Positions 36,821 to 47,878 of a stretch of 64,000 nucleotides of DNA are shown here, one piece after another. This DNA is from Ustilago trichophora. Lineage: Eukaryota; Basidiomycota; Ustilaginomycetes; Ustilaginales; Ustilaginaceae. Both the position numbers and the translations under genes were made by a program. The notes beneath the pieces were generated by a model, which was not told the DNA's origin, searched no databases, and saw only the letters and a list, made by a program, of their open reading frames with translations. Every line of letters starts with the position of its first letter. The stretch's first letter is position 1. The stretch is taken from positions 1 through 64,000 of the forward strand of contig OOIN01000040.1 of assembly GCA_900323505.1 (NCBI GenBank), given 5' to 3'.

Positions 36821-38654
36821 TTACAACTTGGCTTGTGGCAAGGCGTCTGTTTCCAGAGCCTGAAGCATGGCTCTGACCTCTTTGCGGAGAATCTTTCCGC
36901 TTGCGCTGACAGGAACCTTTTCAACAAAGTGGATCCCTCCTCGCAAAAATTTGTGATGGGAGACTTTGGACTTGATGAAATCGTCAATGTCCTTCCTGAC
37001 GGCATCCTTGGACTGGTCCTTGGCGGCGTTGGTGCCGAGCTCGATAAAGGCACAGGGCAACTCGGTGGCCTTGGACTTGTCGTACCTTCCAACAACTGCG
37101 GCAGCTGCCACTTTGGGGTGACTTACCAGGATGCCTTCGAGTTCAGCGGGAGCGACTTGGAAACCTTGATACTTGATAAGCTCCTTAAGCCTGTCTACGA
37201 TCGTAAACTCACCCGTTCGCGGATCGACAATGACGACGTCGCCAGTGCGGAAAAAGCCGTCAGGTGTAAACGATGCCTTGGTCTCTTCAGGGTTCGAGAG
37301 GTAGCCAGAGAAGACCTGGTTGCCTTTGATAAGAAGCTCGCCTCGTTCGCCAGGGGCGACAGGTTGTCCGCTCGATACGTCGACCACTTTTGCAAGGGTC
37401 GAGGGGATGAGGCATCCGACCGACCCGGGAGTCTGTTGTCCGCTCGAAGGGTCCAGCCCGGCGAGGGTGAGCTCAGTCATTCCCCAACCTTGCTTCACTT
37501 CGACGCCGGTCATCTCGGAGAACTTGGCTTCAGTGTCAGCATCGAGTGGAGCAGCGCCACAGCGAACGCGCTTGACGGTGGAAAACGCGTCTCGAGTTGT
37601 ACCGGGATGCTTTGTGAGTTTGGTCAGCGCAGGCGGGACGCAGTTGAGCAGATTGACTTTGTGCTCTTGGATCGCTTTGCAGAGCGAGTCTGCGGTGAAA
37701 GGACGAAGGATGAACAGTTGACCTTGCAGCCTCAGCATGAGATGAAGCTGACCAACGAGACCGTAGGCGTGGAAGAAGGGAAGGAAGCTGAGCATGCGCA
37801 CTTGCTCCGTGTCGAGACCCTCGGGTACAAAACCGGGCGTGCCGAGGTTCATTGAGAGCATGGATACGAGATTCGTGTGCGAAATCTGGACCGCTTTGGG
37901 CAGACCGGTGGTCCCGGAGCTCGAGGGGAGGTACGCGGTGGTATCCAAGTCGTCTGGGAGAAAGGGTTGGGCTGCTTTGGCGGCAGATTCGTCGGCAAGG
38001 AGTTCACCTATGGAGAGAACACCGCCGCGACCGAGCTTGGTGTCGGTGAGGATGACTGTGAAGGTTTTGATGTTGGCCTGGGCGGCGTGGGCGAGATAGG
38101 TGCTGTGAACGATGACCTTTTTAGGCTTGACCAGCTTGTAGACGTGCTTGAGCTCTTTACGGGCATAGTCTGGGTTGGCGAGCGCGACACGGAGACCGGC
38201 GAATTGGGCAGCCATGACCGAGACGGCAAAGTCAATCGAGGAATGTAGAGCGACAAGCACAGTGTCGCCTGGTTTGAGATTCGCTTTTGTGAGCAAGCCG
38301 AGGCCGAAGCGCTGGGCTTTGAGCTTGAGCTCACCGTATCTGTTTCAAGTTTAAGGATCAAGATGGATGAAGTGAAGGAAAAATCAAGGCAAGATTAATG
38401 TCAGAGAAATTTGGAGCTCGAGAGGGCGTATATTGCAGCCTGGGTGAAGACACTTACGAGATCGTTCGGCCAGTCGAGCATTCGGTGATGGCGGTACCCG
38501 CATCGTCGAAGCTCACGTTGCCCAAGCAGAACTGGTACACAGATTCTACGGGGACATGAGGTGCGGGAAGCCTGGAAGCATAGACACCAGTCTTACGGTC
38601 GTAGACGGTGTAGGGTCCGAGGGGAATGTCAAAGGTATTGCTAGTTTGGGCCAT
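36821..38654 (-). CDS. Peroxisomal acyl-CoA/4-coumarate-CoA ligase-like enzyme
   Basis: Spliced: exon 1 38654-38458, intron 38457-38340 (GTAAGT...ACAG, 118 nt), exon 2 38339-36821; 571 residues. The join gives ITECSTGRTISYGELKLKAQRFGLG, restoring the start of the AMP-binding fold. Adenylation motifs are in order: SSSGTTGLPKAV (~205-216), GWGMTELTLAG (~349), YQGFQVAPAELE, and the catalytic-Lys motif PVSASGKILRKE (~544). The C-terminus is AKL, a type 1 peroxisomal targeting signal. The enzyme activates a carboxylic acid (medium/long-chain fatty acid or phenylpropanoid) with ATP and joins it to CoA. Substrate cannot be told from sequence. Confidence 0.88.
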
Positions 38655-39600
38655 GGTTGGTGAAGTAAGACTGATGGTAAACCGGGGCTGGTCAGAGGAC
38701 AAGATGTTTGGATGTAGGCAGAGCAGCTGCTGGATGGGCGGCTGTCGTGGAACGCCCTGACAGAGGAATAATGAAGGTGGTTGGAGCAGTAATGAGCTCG
38801 ATCGACTTGGGATGAAGCTGGTAAATTAGGCGTGTTGCTAGGCTGCCGATGATCTGCTTGGCTTCGCTCTGAGGATGTTGGGAAGTGAAGTGTGCGGGAA
38901 ATGTCGAGTGTCGGTCCTGAGGTTGACAAGATTCAGTGGGGCCTTGGGTCGAGGCGTGACTTGTATGTATATATGAATTGCTGGACGGTAACAAGCTTGG
39001 GGAAGGCCAGGGCTTGTCAATGTGCGGAAACCGGCTACCTAACCGGCAACAAGAAGATTTCTTGTGTGGTCTAGGACCAAGCCACTCGGCACTCTGGTGG
39101 GTCTATTCAAGCAGTTCGGGGATGAGGATCTGTGTTTAAGCCGAAGCAGCTGGAGCCAAAATGCGGAGATACGACCCGAAAGCACCGTCAGCAAGCTCGC
39201 GTTTTACAAGGGTCTTGTTGCTCTAAAGCAGAGTGTGTGTGAGGATTGTGGGGTAACAGGTAGCATAGGTTGCAGTCGATTTGAACAGAGGCCATTTCGG
39301 CGGCAGCAGCGTAACCGAGCATTTTTGGAGAGCCGCTCATCCTCGAAAATACGAAGCGCTTATTTTCGCCTTGCCTTTCCCGATCCAATGTCGAGTGAAG
39401 CCATACATCGGCAGATGGAGCGAGATTCCATGCGATTTTGAAATTTGGATTGCCTTATTTTTTCTTCTTCTCTATTTATATATTTATTTTTTCATCTATT
39501 TATTTCGGGAGGATCTGCTCCGAGAAGACCAAAAGCGGAGCGCGTCGACACCAAAAAGAAGAGCGGTGGTCGGGCCTGTTTGCTCGCTGCAAGCGGAATG

Positions 39601-39627
39601 TACAGTACAGTACTGTACTGTGCTGTA
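39601..39627. repeat. TACTGTA-type palindromic microsatellite
   Basis: TACAGTACAGTACTGTACTG is a perfect self-complementary run with further CTGTGCTGTAG behind it. The same CTGTACTGTA word recurs in several intergenic regions of the core half of the window: ~40055, 47411, 49330, 53373, 58721 and 62510. Confidence 0.8.
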
Positions 39628-42156
39628 GTAAAGAGGGCGCCATTGTGTTGGAACTGTTTTTAGATGCCAAAATTCCTCTCCGCACTAGCGTGGGTGTTCA
39701 GATGGGAAGCAAGCAAGTGTGGGCTTCGGCAAGCAACGCAAAGCAACGCAGGCAAGGACTAGAGAAGCAGCCCGAGCGCCATCGCCATGACCTCTCTTCC
39801 CTTTTTTATGCTTTGGAAACCAACTGGCTCGCACATCGAAGGCGTACTACAGTATCGAAAGGGCGGTTGTGACGCAAGCGCTTCTTCTTACCCGCCGGAT
39901 GGATGGAAGGATGGTGGAGGATCAAGAAAAGAAAGAGAAAAAAAAAAAAAAAGGTGCAGAGTGACAGGTGGACTGAATCAAACTCAGCACGCCAAAAAAG
40001 GCCTCGAATTGGCACTCCGCCATGTGTTTGATCCGCTTTGCAGCGAAGTATACTGTACTGTAGTACTGTATAACTTGAGCTTGCAGAAAGAGGGTGCAGT
40101 CAGCCAACCATCAGATCCGGCTGGGAGAGGGTGTTGCAGATGGGTTTAGACCAGGGTTCGTGGTCCGCTCCTCGCACCACATAGCCCAGCTAGATGGCAG
40201 AGGTGGTCGACCATAGCATTATAGAAGTGGTGTAGAAGTGGAAGCATCCTCGATTCTCTTTCAAGTCGATCGTGCACGAGCTCCTTTGACTTGCTGCGCT
40301 CTGGAGTGTAGTGTCGGTATGGTTGGCTTGAGAGCTTCTGTGGACGAGAATGCCGAGACATGGAACGCTATTTGCGGGTGAACATACTCAATTTGGCATG
40401 CAAGGCTAGTCTACCCGATTCTGACCATGTGTCGATCGCAGGTCTACCAAGAAAGCGAACAGAAGGTGCTGTGGAAGTTGAAGAGGTCAAGGCTCTCTAT
40501 GGATTTGCCAGGATAGAGGTCACCTGCAGCGACCACGTTGAGATGGAAAGCCAAGTCATTCTAGACTGACAAAAGAGACCCCTGACTAGTCATGGGAACC
40601 TTTGATAAAATAGATTAGCGCGTCTTGAAGATGCGACGACGGTGCAGCGGTGGGTGAGAGAGGTACAAGCAGATTTACTGCTGGCCTCGCTTAATACGGA
40701 CGAGATGCCGCAAGGAGTGAGCATGTACATGCTCATCCGCTTTCCCTTGCTTGGCTTGAGACAAGGGTCAATTCATCCTCGTACCAGAAATATTGTTCTC
40801 CTCAGCTCTTGATTGAGACTGCTGTCCGACAAAGATGACGATGGCCTGGACGATGATGGCGAAAGATAAAACAGAGAGATACGATACAGTAGATATGGGA
40901 GGCCGCGTAGGAGCAGGTCTTACTCGCTTAACTTCTTTGCCGATGCGCCACTCGTTGAGCAAAATTTGTGGCAGGGAAACGTGAGCTGCACCTGTTTGGT
41001 CGGTGCATAATCACCCTCTGTGTCCCTCTCTTTGCCTCTCTTTCTCCGTCTATCTCGTTCTCGCATGATCAAAAAGTCTTGGCTCCAAGATCGCTTCGAT
41101 TGGCCGATTGGCCGTCATCCGCACAACATGGCCACCAGTCTCCTCCCTCTGTTCCCATTCCGAGCATAAGAGAAAAACAAGTGCTGGCACATCGCCGGGT
41201 CTCTTTCGACGGTTCTTATAGACAACCATCTACTTCCATACTGACACCAGTTTTCTACCGACTTGAACTTTGAGGAATTTCAGACGTGAGCCAAGGAAGA
41301 GCACCTCGAAGCTAAGCCAATTCCGCAGTTAGCCGCGACTGGAAAAAATCACTCCGGATCAGCCGGGTTCTGCGAGGAGGCCATCAACCCCCCTTTTTTT
41401 TTCTTTTTCTTTTTCTTTCTTTTAATTTATGTAGAAAATGAGCCGATTGGAAATGCTGATGGCGAGGAGGAAAGCGGGCGAGCCGACCTGCCTGCCGATA
41501 CGGTTACTGCTTTGCATGTGTGCAAAGTCGACATGTCGTGGTTTTTCCACTGCTCACTGCTGCTGTACTTATCAAGTGGTTCTTTGGTGTGTGAAGTGTG
41601 ACGTGCATGCAGCCATTTTCCTGTGCAACAGATTGGCAAACGGCATTCGGCCCTTCCGAAAAGATTTCTCTTTCTCTCTTTTTCTCCTCACACACACACA
41701 CACATGGGCAGCACACAGGTTGGAAAAGGCAGGCAACCGCCTCCCGCTCTCTGTTTCTTTCTTTTCTCTTCTTTTGATTGTCTCACGGACGAGCCGCCGC
41801 CGCCGCCTCCTCCTATTGTGGCCTGTCTGCTACGCTTTTTCCGCGGCGGCAAGTTCCGCCCCGCCTGTCATCGGGAAATCCGCTGTAGGAATGTGTGATG
41901 TGAGTGAATGAATCCTTTTTGGACTCTGTTGGCCTGTGTATGATGTGTGCCGGTTTGCTGCGCCACCGCCAGGCCAGAATCGACTGCGTGATTCTGCATG
42001 CTCTTCTTTCACTCCCAACACTCGTTTTTGACTCTGCTGGGATTGCAACCCTTCTTTTTGTCGACTCACCATCACCATCAGCATCAGCAGTAGCCTCATC
42101 TTGACCATCGTTGTTATTCTTGTCGCCATTGCCGTCGCCGTTGCCATTGCCGCTGT

Positions 42157-42192
42157 CATCAGCCTCATCAGCCTCATCAGCCTCATCAGCCT
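42157..42192. repeat. 9-bp tandem repeat (CATCAGCCT)
   Basis: CATCAGCCT is repeated about four times perfectly, with related GCCATTGCCGTCGCC just upstream. It lies in the presumed leader of the 7TM gene. Confidence 0.8.
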
Positions 42193-42824
42193 CTGTCTCA
42201 ATCTCCCCACTTTCCCACTACGACTCAACAACCTCGCAGCTTCGTAGCATTTCAACTCCCCACCGAGCTTGTGCTGACGATCCAACTCAACCTCCCACAC
42301 ACCATACCACACCATTCCGCAACACATCACTCCGAGTCTTGACTCCGGTTCCACCTTCATTTCAATCGCCAATCGACAACCATCTTTTCTTTCCGTCGTC
42401 CCGCCCAAGCATACAAACATACATAAATACAATTCATTGTCCTTATCAACTATACGTACACCTCTGTCCTCTCCTTAACCGCCAGACTCTGTGGGCTCAA
42501 CTGCACACCTTACGTTGAATTGCTGACGTGACATCGCCCACCTGCTGATTCTGCCCCACCGACAACACCCCCATAGTTACACAACAATTGCAGTCACACG
42601 TCGGCCACCTTCCGCTCAGCTGCCTCCTCTTCCCTCCTTTTTAAAACTGGCAATTGACACCGCCATCACATCTCTACATGCTGGTCCGAACCTGACATCG
42701 CACCCTCTGCTTTCAACGTCCATCCTGTCGCGGCAGTCCCCTCCAGCTCCACCTTCCTAGGCTAATTGGCACCTACGACTGGCTCATCAGCTAGTCGCGG
42801 TGCCGCCATTCACCGGCCTCGGAC

Positions 42825-45743
42825 ATGTCATTCCACCTCAGTCCAGCTTCGCTCGTAGACCAGCGCGGTTCGGATTATCCAAGTCTGCTCCTCCTACCCA
42901 ACTCTGCTCTACCTTCCAGTGCCTCCGCATACGGCAATTTCTCGCTCAGCCTTCCACTCAACAATACTATCCCCCAGATCTTTGTCGTCAATCCCACAAG
43001 TGACAACATCTTTCGCCATGTCAACACCGAAAGCGCACATGCCGCCATCATCGGCCTCATCTACTTTTCCATGTGGATGGGTGCCCTCGGCTGGGATATC
43101 GTCTCCACCATCCCTTTCGATGTTCGCCTCATCAAAGAGACCACTTGGTCCAGCAGCTTCTCCAGCATCTATTCAATAGCCTACCTTCTCTCCCGCTATG
43201 TCAGTCTCACTTGGCTTATCACCGCCGTCACAAACAGCGTCATCATGACCAACAGATGCGATGCTTGGATGAAAGGCAGCACCGCTCTCTTCAGCATCGC
43301 CATCAGCGCCACCATGCTTGTCTTCTGCCTCAGAACTTGCTCCATCTGGCACATGAAGCAAAAAATCGTCTCCTTGGTCGTCTCTTCCTGGTTCTTGGTC
43401 GTCGCATTCGCCGTCCTCCTCCCCGTCATGAGCTACGGTGACCAGCTTCCCACCTCCAACTTTTGCGCCTGGCACTTCAACGGTCTCTACGTCGTTGGCG
43501 TATTTGGCGCTCTGCTCCTTTTCGATCTGCTCTGCCTCATTCTCACAGTCTGCAAGCTCAACAAGGCTGGCTGGCGTGGCCTCATAAACGGTCTCTTCCC
43601 CTCAAGCCGAATCAACTTGGATGCCGAAGACGTCAAGACCATGCTCGTTCAAAAGACCACCGCCTTCTTTGCCATCCAGTTCCTTTTCCTCATCTCGGCT
43701 CTGCTCGTCTACGTTCTCACCGACACCTACGCATACCGCATGATGAATATTGTTGCGAGCGTCGCCGTCGCCAGTTCCATGGCAGGCCGCATTTTCAGGC
43801 GAGCTTGGCGTCAGACGCGCGAGCTGGCACCACACAACATCAATCGTCCACCTTCCTACTTCCCAGCATGGGCAGAAGAGCATCGCGACGCACCCTTCCA
43901 CCGTCATGATGACTCGTCCAGCTGCGGTCCTGGCCCCGAATCAGGCGACATTGGTCGTGCCGAGAATGGTGCCCCCAAGCCATTGCGCGCTAGTCGCAAC
44001 AACAACAACAACAACAAGCACGATTCTCTGGCCTTCTATGTTGAGGGCGAGTTTGGACCCAAGCTCAAGTCTCGCTCCACATCGAGCCAATCGCTACGTT
44101 CTCTTCCGAGAACACCTGTCTCATCCGGCCCCACACAGCAAATGCGCGAAATGGAAACAGGCCAGGTAGGCATGCATTCAAATATGGACGCCGCCAGCAT
44201 CACTCCGAGCACCATGGTCATCACGCGCAGCGACTCGGTGGTGCCAACCTCGGCCGTCAACAGCGAGGGCCCCGGCGCTTCCCTCGGTGATAATCCTGCT
44301 CCCGCTTATTCAGGTCGCTTGGGATCTGCGATATCGTCTCGACCACACACTGGCGATGACGCAACACATCAGCCTCCCTCTGCTGGTGAGATGTTCTCAC
44401 TTCACCGTGGCACTCATTTGTCGGCACCTAACATGCAAGGTCGGTTAGGCACGGCAGATTCACAGGCGCTCTCGGTCAACAGCTCTCTCATCTCATTCAG
44501 CAGTCTCTCCGATGATGCAGACACACATGGACCTAATGGCTCCAGAGATATAGCTGATCGCGGCATGCGATCTCTCACCAATCCGACTGACCATGGCGAG
44601 GGTGGCTTGATTCGTGATGATGATCTAGAATCTGACGATCAACACGGATTCGTCATGGAAGAGAAGCGCCGCACTTTTATCACCTCGCCACCATTGACCG
44701 CTCGTGTAAGACTCAACAGTAAGGAGGTTTACGATGTCGACAGCGTCAAAGCCGCAGCTCGACTCGGTGCCAGACAAGGCCAATTGCACAACGCATTCGC
44801 GCGTCCAGCAACAGCATCGTCGGTTTCGACCGCCACCAGCTCGGCCTCCCCATCCCAGAGTCACCTGCGGGGCGCAGCTGACGAAGCTTCTCGGCGACGA
44901 TGCGACACTGGTGGCGGCGTCGGTCAAATCGAGCCGATGCCATGTGGCTTACTCAGGGAAGATACAGTCTTGCAAGACCAGGCTACACCGCGTCCAAAGA
45001 CAGCACCAAGTTGGCCGTCGCCGTCCCTCTCTCCGTCGGAATCAGTCGCCTCGCAGATGACTTTGATGCCCCGCGACTTTGGCACCGATGCTGCCGCCGT
45101 TGCCTCTCCATCTGCACTCAGTTCGCCTGCTCCGATGTGTGCAGCTGACGACGATGTCTTGCTTGCTTTCCTCAATACTGTAGAGCAGGATTCTCGTGAT
45201 CGAGCTCGTGACTCGTGTGCAGCAGTGGCAAGCCCACAGGAGAGCTCTAGGACAGCAGCAGATGAGGGCCGCCCACGTACGGCTAGGGGCAACACAGCAT
45301 CGTCGAGCTGCGACACGGATGAAGGCGAAGAGAGCGATTTGAGCACCATCCTCGGGCACGGATCCGATCGTCGGGGACGTCGCGCCTCTTCATCCGCTCG
45401 ACCTCGGTCGGCTGTGTCGTCGCGTGGCAAAGGCAACGCGGAGGCTCGCGCTTCTTCCTCTGCTGGTCCGAGAAAGCGACTGGGTACGAGCGAGAGCAAC
45501 CGCAGCGACGGGAGCGGCAGTGGCACACGACCATCAACGGCGGTGGGCGACTCTGTCAAACCGTTCGGTTTTGGCGTGCTGCGCTCTTCATCGCGCAGAG
45601 GCTCTCGCGTGCGCGAAGGAACATCGTTCTCGATCAGCGATGACGAAGAAGGCGAGGCAGAAGCTGAGCTAGGGTCGGTGATCCAACAGCAATACGCCAA
45701 GCTAGCCGCACGTGCGCAGATGCCCTTGGACCCGCCGTACTGA
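42825..45743 (+). CDS. Seven-transmembrane protein with long disordered tail (DUF6533-like)
   Basis: 972 residues. After a ~65-residue N-terminus there are about seven hydrophobic segments to ~residue 320: AAIIGLIYFSMWMGALGWDIV, then IAYLLSRYVSLTWLITAV, ALFSIAISATMLVFCL, IVSLVVSSWFLVVAFAVLL, GLYVVGVFGALLLFDLLCLI, FFAIQFLFLISALLVYVL and MMNIVASVAVASSMAG. The text WDIVSTIPFDVRLI...LLSRYVSL resembles the opening of basidiomycete DUF6533-type 7TM proteins. The remaining ~640 residues are Ser/Arg/Asp-rich and disordered with many potential phosphosites (RPRSAVSSR, SFSISDDEEGEAEAE). It probably sits in the plasma membrane with a cytoplasmic tail. A receptor role is a guess from topology. Single exon. 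Confidence 0.7.
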   Translation: MSFHLSPASLVDQRGSDYPSLLLLPNSALPSSASAYGNFSLSLPLNNTIPQIFVVNPTSDNIFRHVNTESAHAAIIGLIYFSMWMGALGWDIVSTIPFDVRLIKETTWSSSFSSIYSIAYLLSRYVSLTWLITAVTNSVIMTNRCDAWMKGSTALFSIAISATMLVFCLRTCSIWHMKQKIVSLVVSSWFLVVAFAVLLPVMSYGDQLPTSNFCAWHFNGLYVVGVFGALLLFDLLCLILTVCKLNKAGWRGLINGLFPSSRINLDAEDVKTMLVQKTTAFFAIQFLFLISALLVYVLTDTYAYRMMNIVASVAVASSMAGRIFRRAWRQTRELAPHNINRPPSYFPAWAEEHRDAPFHRHDDSSSCGPGPESGDIGRAENGAPKPLRASRNNNNNNKHDSLAFYVEGEFGPKLKSRSTSSQSLRSLPRTPVSSGPTQQMREMETGQVGMHSNMDAASITPSTMVITRSDSVVPTSAVNSEGPGASLGDNPAPAYSGRLGSAISSRPHTGDDATHQPPSAGEMFSLHRGTHLSAPNMQGRLGTADSQALSVNSSLISFSSLSDDADTHGPNGSRDIADRGMRSLTNPTDHGEGGLIRDDDLESDDQHGFVMEEKRRTFITSPPLTARVRLNSKEVYDVDSVKAAARLGARQGQLHNAFARPATASSVSTATSSASPSQSHLRGAADEASRRRCDTGGGVGQIEPMPCGLLREDTVLQDQATPRPKTAPSWPSPSLSPSESVASQMTLMPRDFGTDAAAVASPSALSSPAPMCAADDDVLLAFLNTVEQDSRDRARDSCAAVASPQESSRTAADEGRPRTARGNTASSSCDTDEGEESDLSTILGHGSDRRGRRASSSARPRSAVSSRGKGNAEARASSSAGPRKRLGTSESNRSDGSGSGTRPSTAVGDSVKPFGFGVLRSSSRRGSRVREGTSFSISDDEEGEAEAELGSVIQQQYAKLAARAQMPLDPPY

Positions 45744-45922
45744 ATTTACTTGAACACATCAACACATTTTCCTTGACAAATTGTCTCTACATTCTTTAGT
45801 TTTGATACCGCATTCGCATTATTCATTGGGCCATATGGTTACCTAATTTGCATCTTGTAATACCATTGTCTACTACGTTAGCCGACGAGTGCCATTTGTG
45901 TGAAGCATGCGGTAGCATGCGG

Positions 45923-47114
45923 TTAGTCGTCGTCATCATCAGGAGGGTTTTGCGCGGATGATGAAGAGGCGAGGGTTCTGCGAACCATTTCTTGAAGTGC
46001 TTTTGGATCCGAGCCGTATTCGGCTGAGCGGACTGTGATGGCGTAAAGGACTGGAGTGGCGAAAGAGGAATGGTCAGTTGAATTCTTGTGATGGCTGGTT
46101 GAATGGCTGTACAAGCGCAGTGAGGGTACTCACTGTCTTCAATCTTGCGCAAGCTTTGATTGGTGACGGATTGCTTTTTCTTAAGGTCACGTACGAGCGG
46201 TACAAAAGGGTCGAGACCATCTCGGAGTTGCCGAGTGAGACTGAGGACCTGTTTGACCACTGCTCCAGTGTCGCCTTGGCCTACAGCGTTGGTGGCGAAT
46301 CGCATTAGCTCGCCAGTGAGATCGGAGAGGCCTAGGAGGTAACGGTGTGTGGGAACGTGGAATGCAACAGGAGTGGACGAGTCCGAGGCGGATGGTTGTG
46401 AGGCTGATTGAGCTTGTGATGAGAGTGATGAATAGAACTGAGATTCGGGGATAAAATCAGCGCGGAAGCGGCCCTGAATCTGGCGTAAAGTTATGAGTTG
46501 CGTTGTGCGGAGGTAGTGGTAGAACGAGATGGCTTCGATCTGCGTAGATTGGCAAAGAGATGGAGAGCAAGGTCAGATCGATTCGAGAGAGATACAGAGA
46601 ATGAGCGAGGCAAAGGACTCACGAATTCTTCCAAGCCTCCACCAATGTTTCGTTCGTATCTCTGTGATCTGAGCATTGTTGTCGAAGCATCTAGCTGCTC
46701 TTGCTGCGTCTGTATCGATCCGAGGCCTTCTGCTGCAGCTGCTTGCCGCAAGAGAGCAATAATCTCTTCAAGCTTTGTCTCCGCTTCTGAGAATAGTTTT
46801 TGCGCCTTGTTTGACGGATTTGCCGATGCAAAGTCATGGATGTCGAACCGATGCAGGAGAAAGATGACCTTCTTTGACAAGCTCGTCACGTCTCGGGACG
46901 TTTTAATGAGACGCTCTCTTCGGTCGTTGTGATTATCGATCTCATCTCGGAAGGCTCCGAACGCTTCGAGCACCTTTGAAGAGGTAGAAGGCGAGGTGGA
47001 CGCTTTGTTCGTTTCAGTTGAAATGGCTCCGTTGTCGGATCGACTGCGCTTGTTGGGATAAGGTCGGGATGGGCCCGACGGCGATGCTTTTCGCTGTCTC
47101 CGTTCTTCTGTCAT
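45923..47114 (-). CDS. TSNAX: Translin-associated factor X (TRAX)
   Basis: Three exons: 47114-46623, 46539-46134 and 46050-45923. Introns are 46622-46540 (GTGAGT...CGCAG) and 46133-46051 (GTGAGT...CCAG), 83 nt each. Total 341 residues. A basic, Ser-rich N-terminus with PNKRSRS suggests nuclear import. The translin/TRAX helical fold follows: FRDEIDNHNDRRERLIKTSRDV and SKKVIFLLHR; then LEEFIEAISFYHYLRT across the first splice; then YLLGLSDLTGELMRFATNAVG; and IEDILYAITVRSAEYG across the second splice. TRAX pairs with translin in the C3PO endoribonuclease, which acts in RNA processing and RNAi passenger-strand removal. Both joins keep frame and restore conserved helices, so the model is strong. 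The tail ends in five Asp. Confidence 0.9.
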
Positions 47115-47878
47115 TTTCCGCCAAGCCTGGTCCTTGATGTACCGATGTGCTGACTTGCTAGATTAGAAATCGACTTTTTCTGAGCGATTACCAGACAGTG
47201 TCACAAAGGCGTTGATGGGTGTCAAGATGTTGTCTGGCTCAACGCTCCATGCTTTCCTATACGTATCCTCCACACAAATCTTAGCAGTCCGACTTCCGAC
47301 ATTCCGAAGCTCGAACTTGACCATGTTAGACCTACTGGCTCATTCGTTTGGGAAATTGACCGGCGGGTTCGGTGAACTCTGTGCTTTGAGTTTATGCTAA
47401 ACAGATGTGCTGTACTGTATAAACAAAAAGGAGGACGTGCAACTCCGGGGTTGCGCATCCCAAGATCTGCAGCCAAGCGTCGTTAGCGTCGATGCAGTGA
47501 TGGTTTCGAATCGCACGGAGCTCCTTGGATAACTCGGTCTTCTCTCCGCACTCTCTTGTCTATCATTGTACAAGGAATGCATCACGATACGAGGTCCTCA
47601 TGCGCTGATCCTGCAGTCTCGGTGCTCCCCTTCCCCGTGCTCGGGCCTGATATGCAGGAATAAAAGCGACTTGGTGCGCTTTGCATCATGCCAACCGCTG
47701 GTAAAGCTCTGAATCCCTAGACTGTGATCATTCCTTCGCCCCCCATCCATTGTACGAGGCCCAGGGCGATGTTGATCGTCGAGTGACAGCCATAATATAA
47801 AGGGCTGCCCCCATGCTATCTCTGTCAGTCGCTTTTCTGCACGCATCCCCTCCTCAGCCTCATCTTCCATCAGTAAGC
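47115..47878. other. Intergenic region and tyrosinase promoter
   Basis: About 760 bp between divergent starts. AATATAAAGG at 47794-47803, 76-85 bp before the tyrosinase ATG, is a good TATA box. CTGTACTGTATAA occurs at 47410. No gene is supported. Confidence 0.6.

Larger units (their letters stand above)
38655..42824. other. 4.2-kb region without a supported gene
   Basis: No frame here has domain-like sequence. The right ~900 bp is pyrimidine-rich and is probably promoter and leader of the 7TM gene. It contains a palindromic TACAGTACAGTACTGTACTG (39601-39620), TACTGTACTGTAGTACTGTA at ~40051-40070, a 15-nt A run (39938-39952), a CT/T tract (41389-41427), a CA repeat (41690-41704) and six or so tandem CAGCCTCAT units (42157-42192). 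A 69-codon frame at 40360-40569 was considered but has no support. A non-coding RNA cannot be excluded. Confidence 0.5.

Noticed and set aside
36770..37855. + strand open frame (361 codons)
   Set aside because: Complementary to the CoA ligase gene.
40360..40569. + strand frame of 69 codons starting MERYLRVN
   Set aside because: Short, isolated, no splice partners found and no recognisable motif.
41690..41704. CA dinucleotide run considered as a telomere-like or transposon end
   Set aside because: Simple microsatellite of about seven units, no inverted partner.
47500..47520. GGTTTCGAATC resembling a tRNA B box
   Set aside because: No matching A box or cloverleaf stems could be drawn around it.
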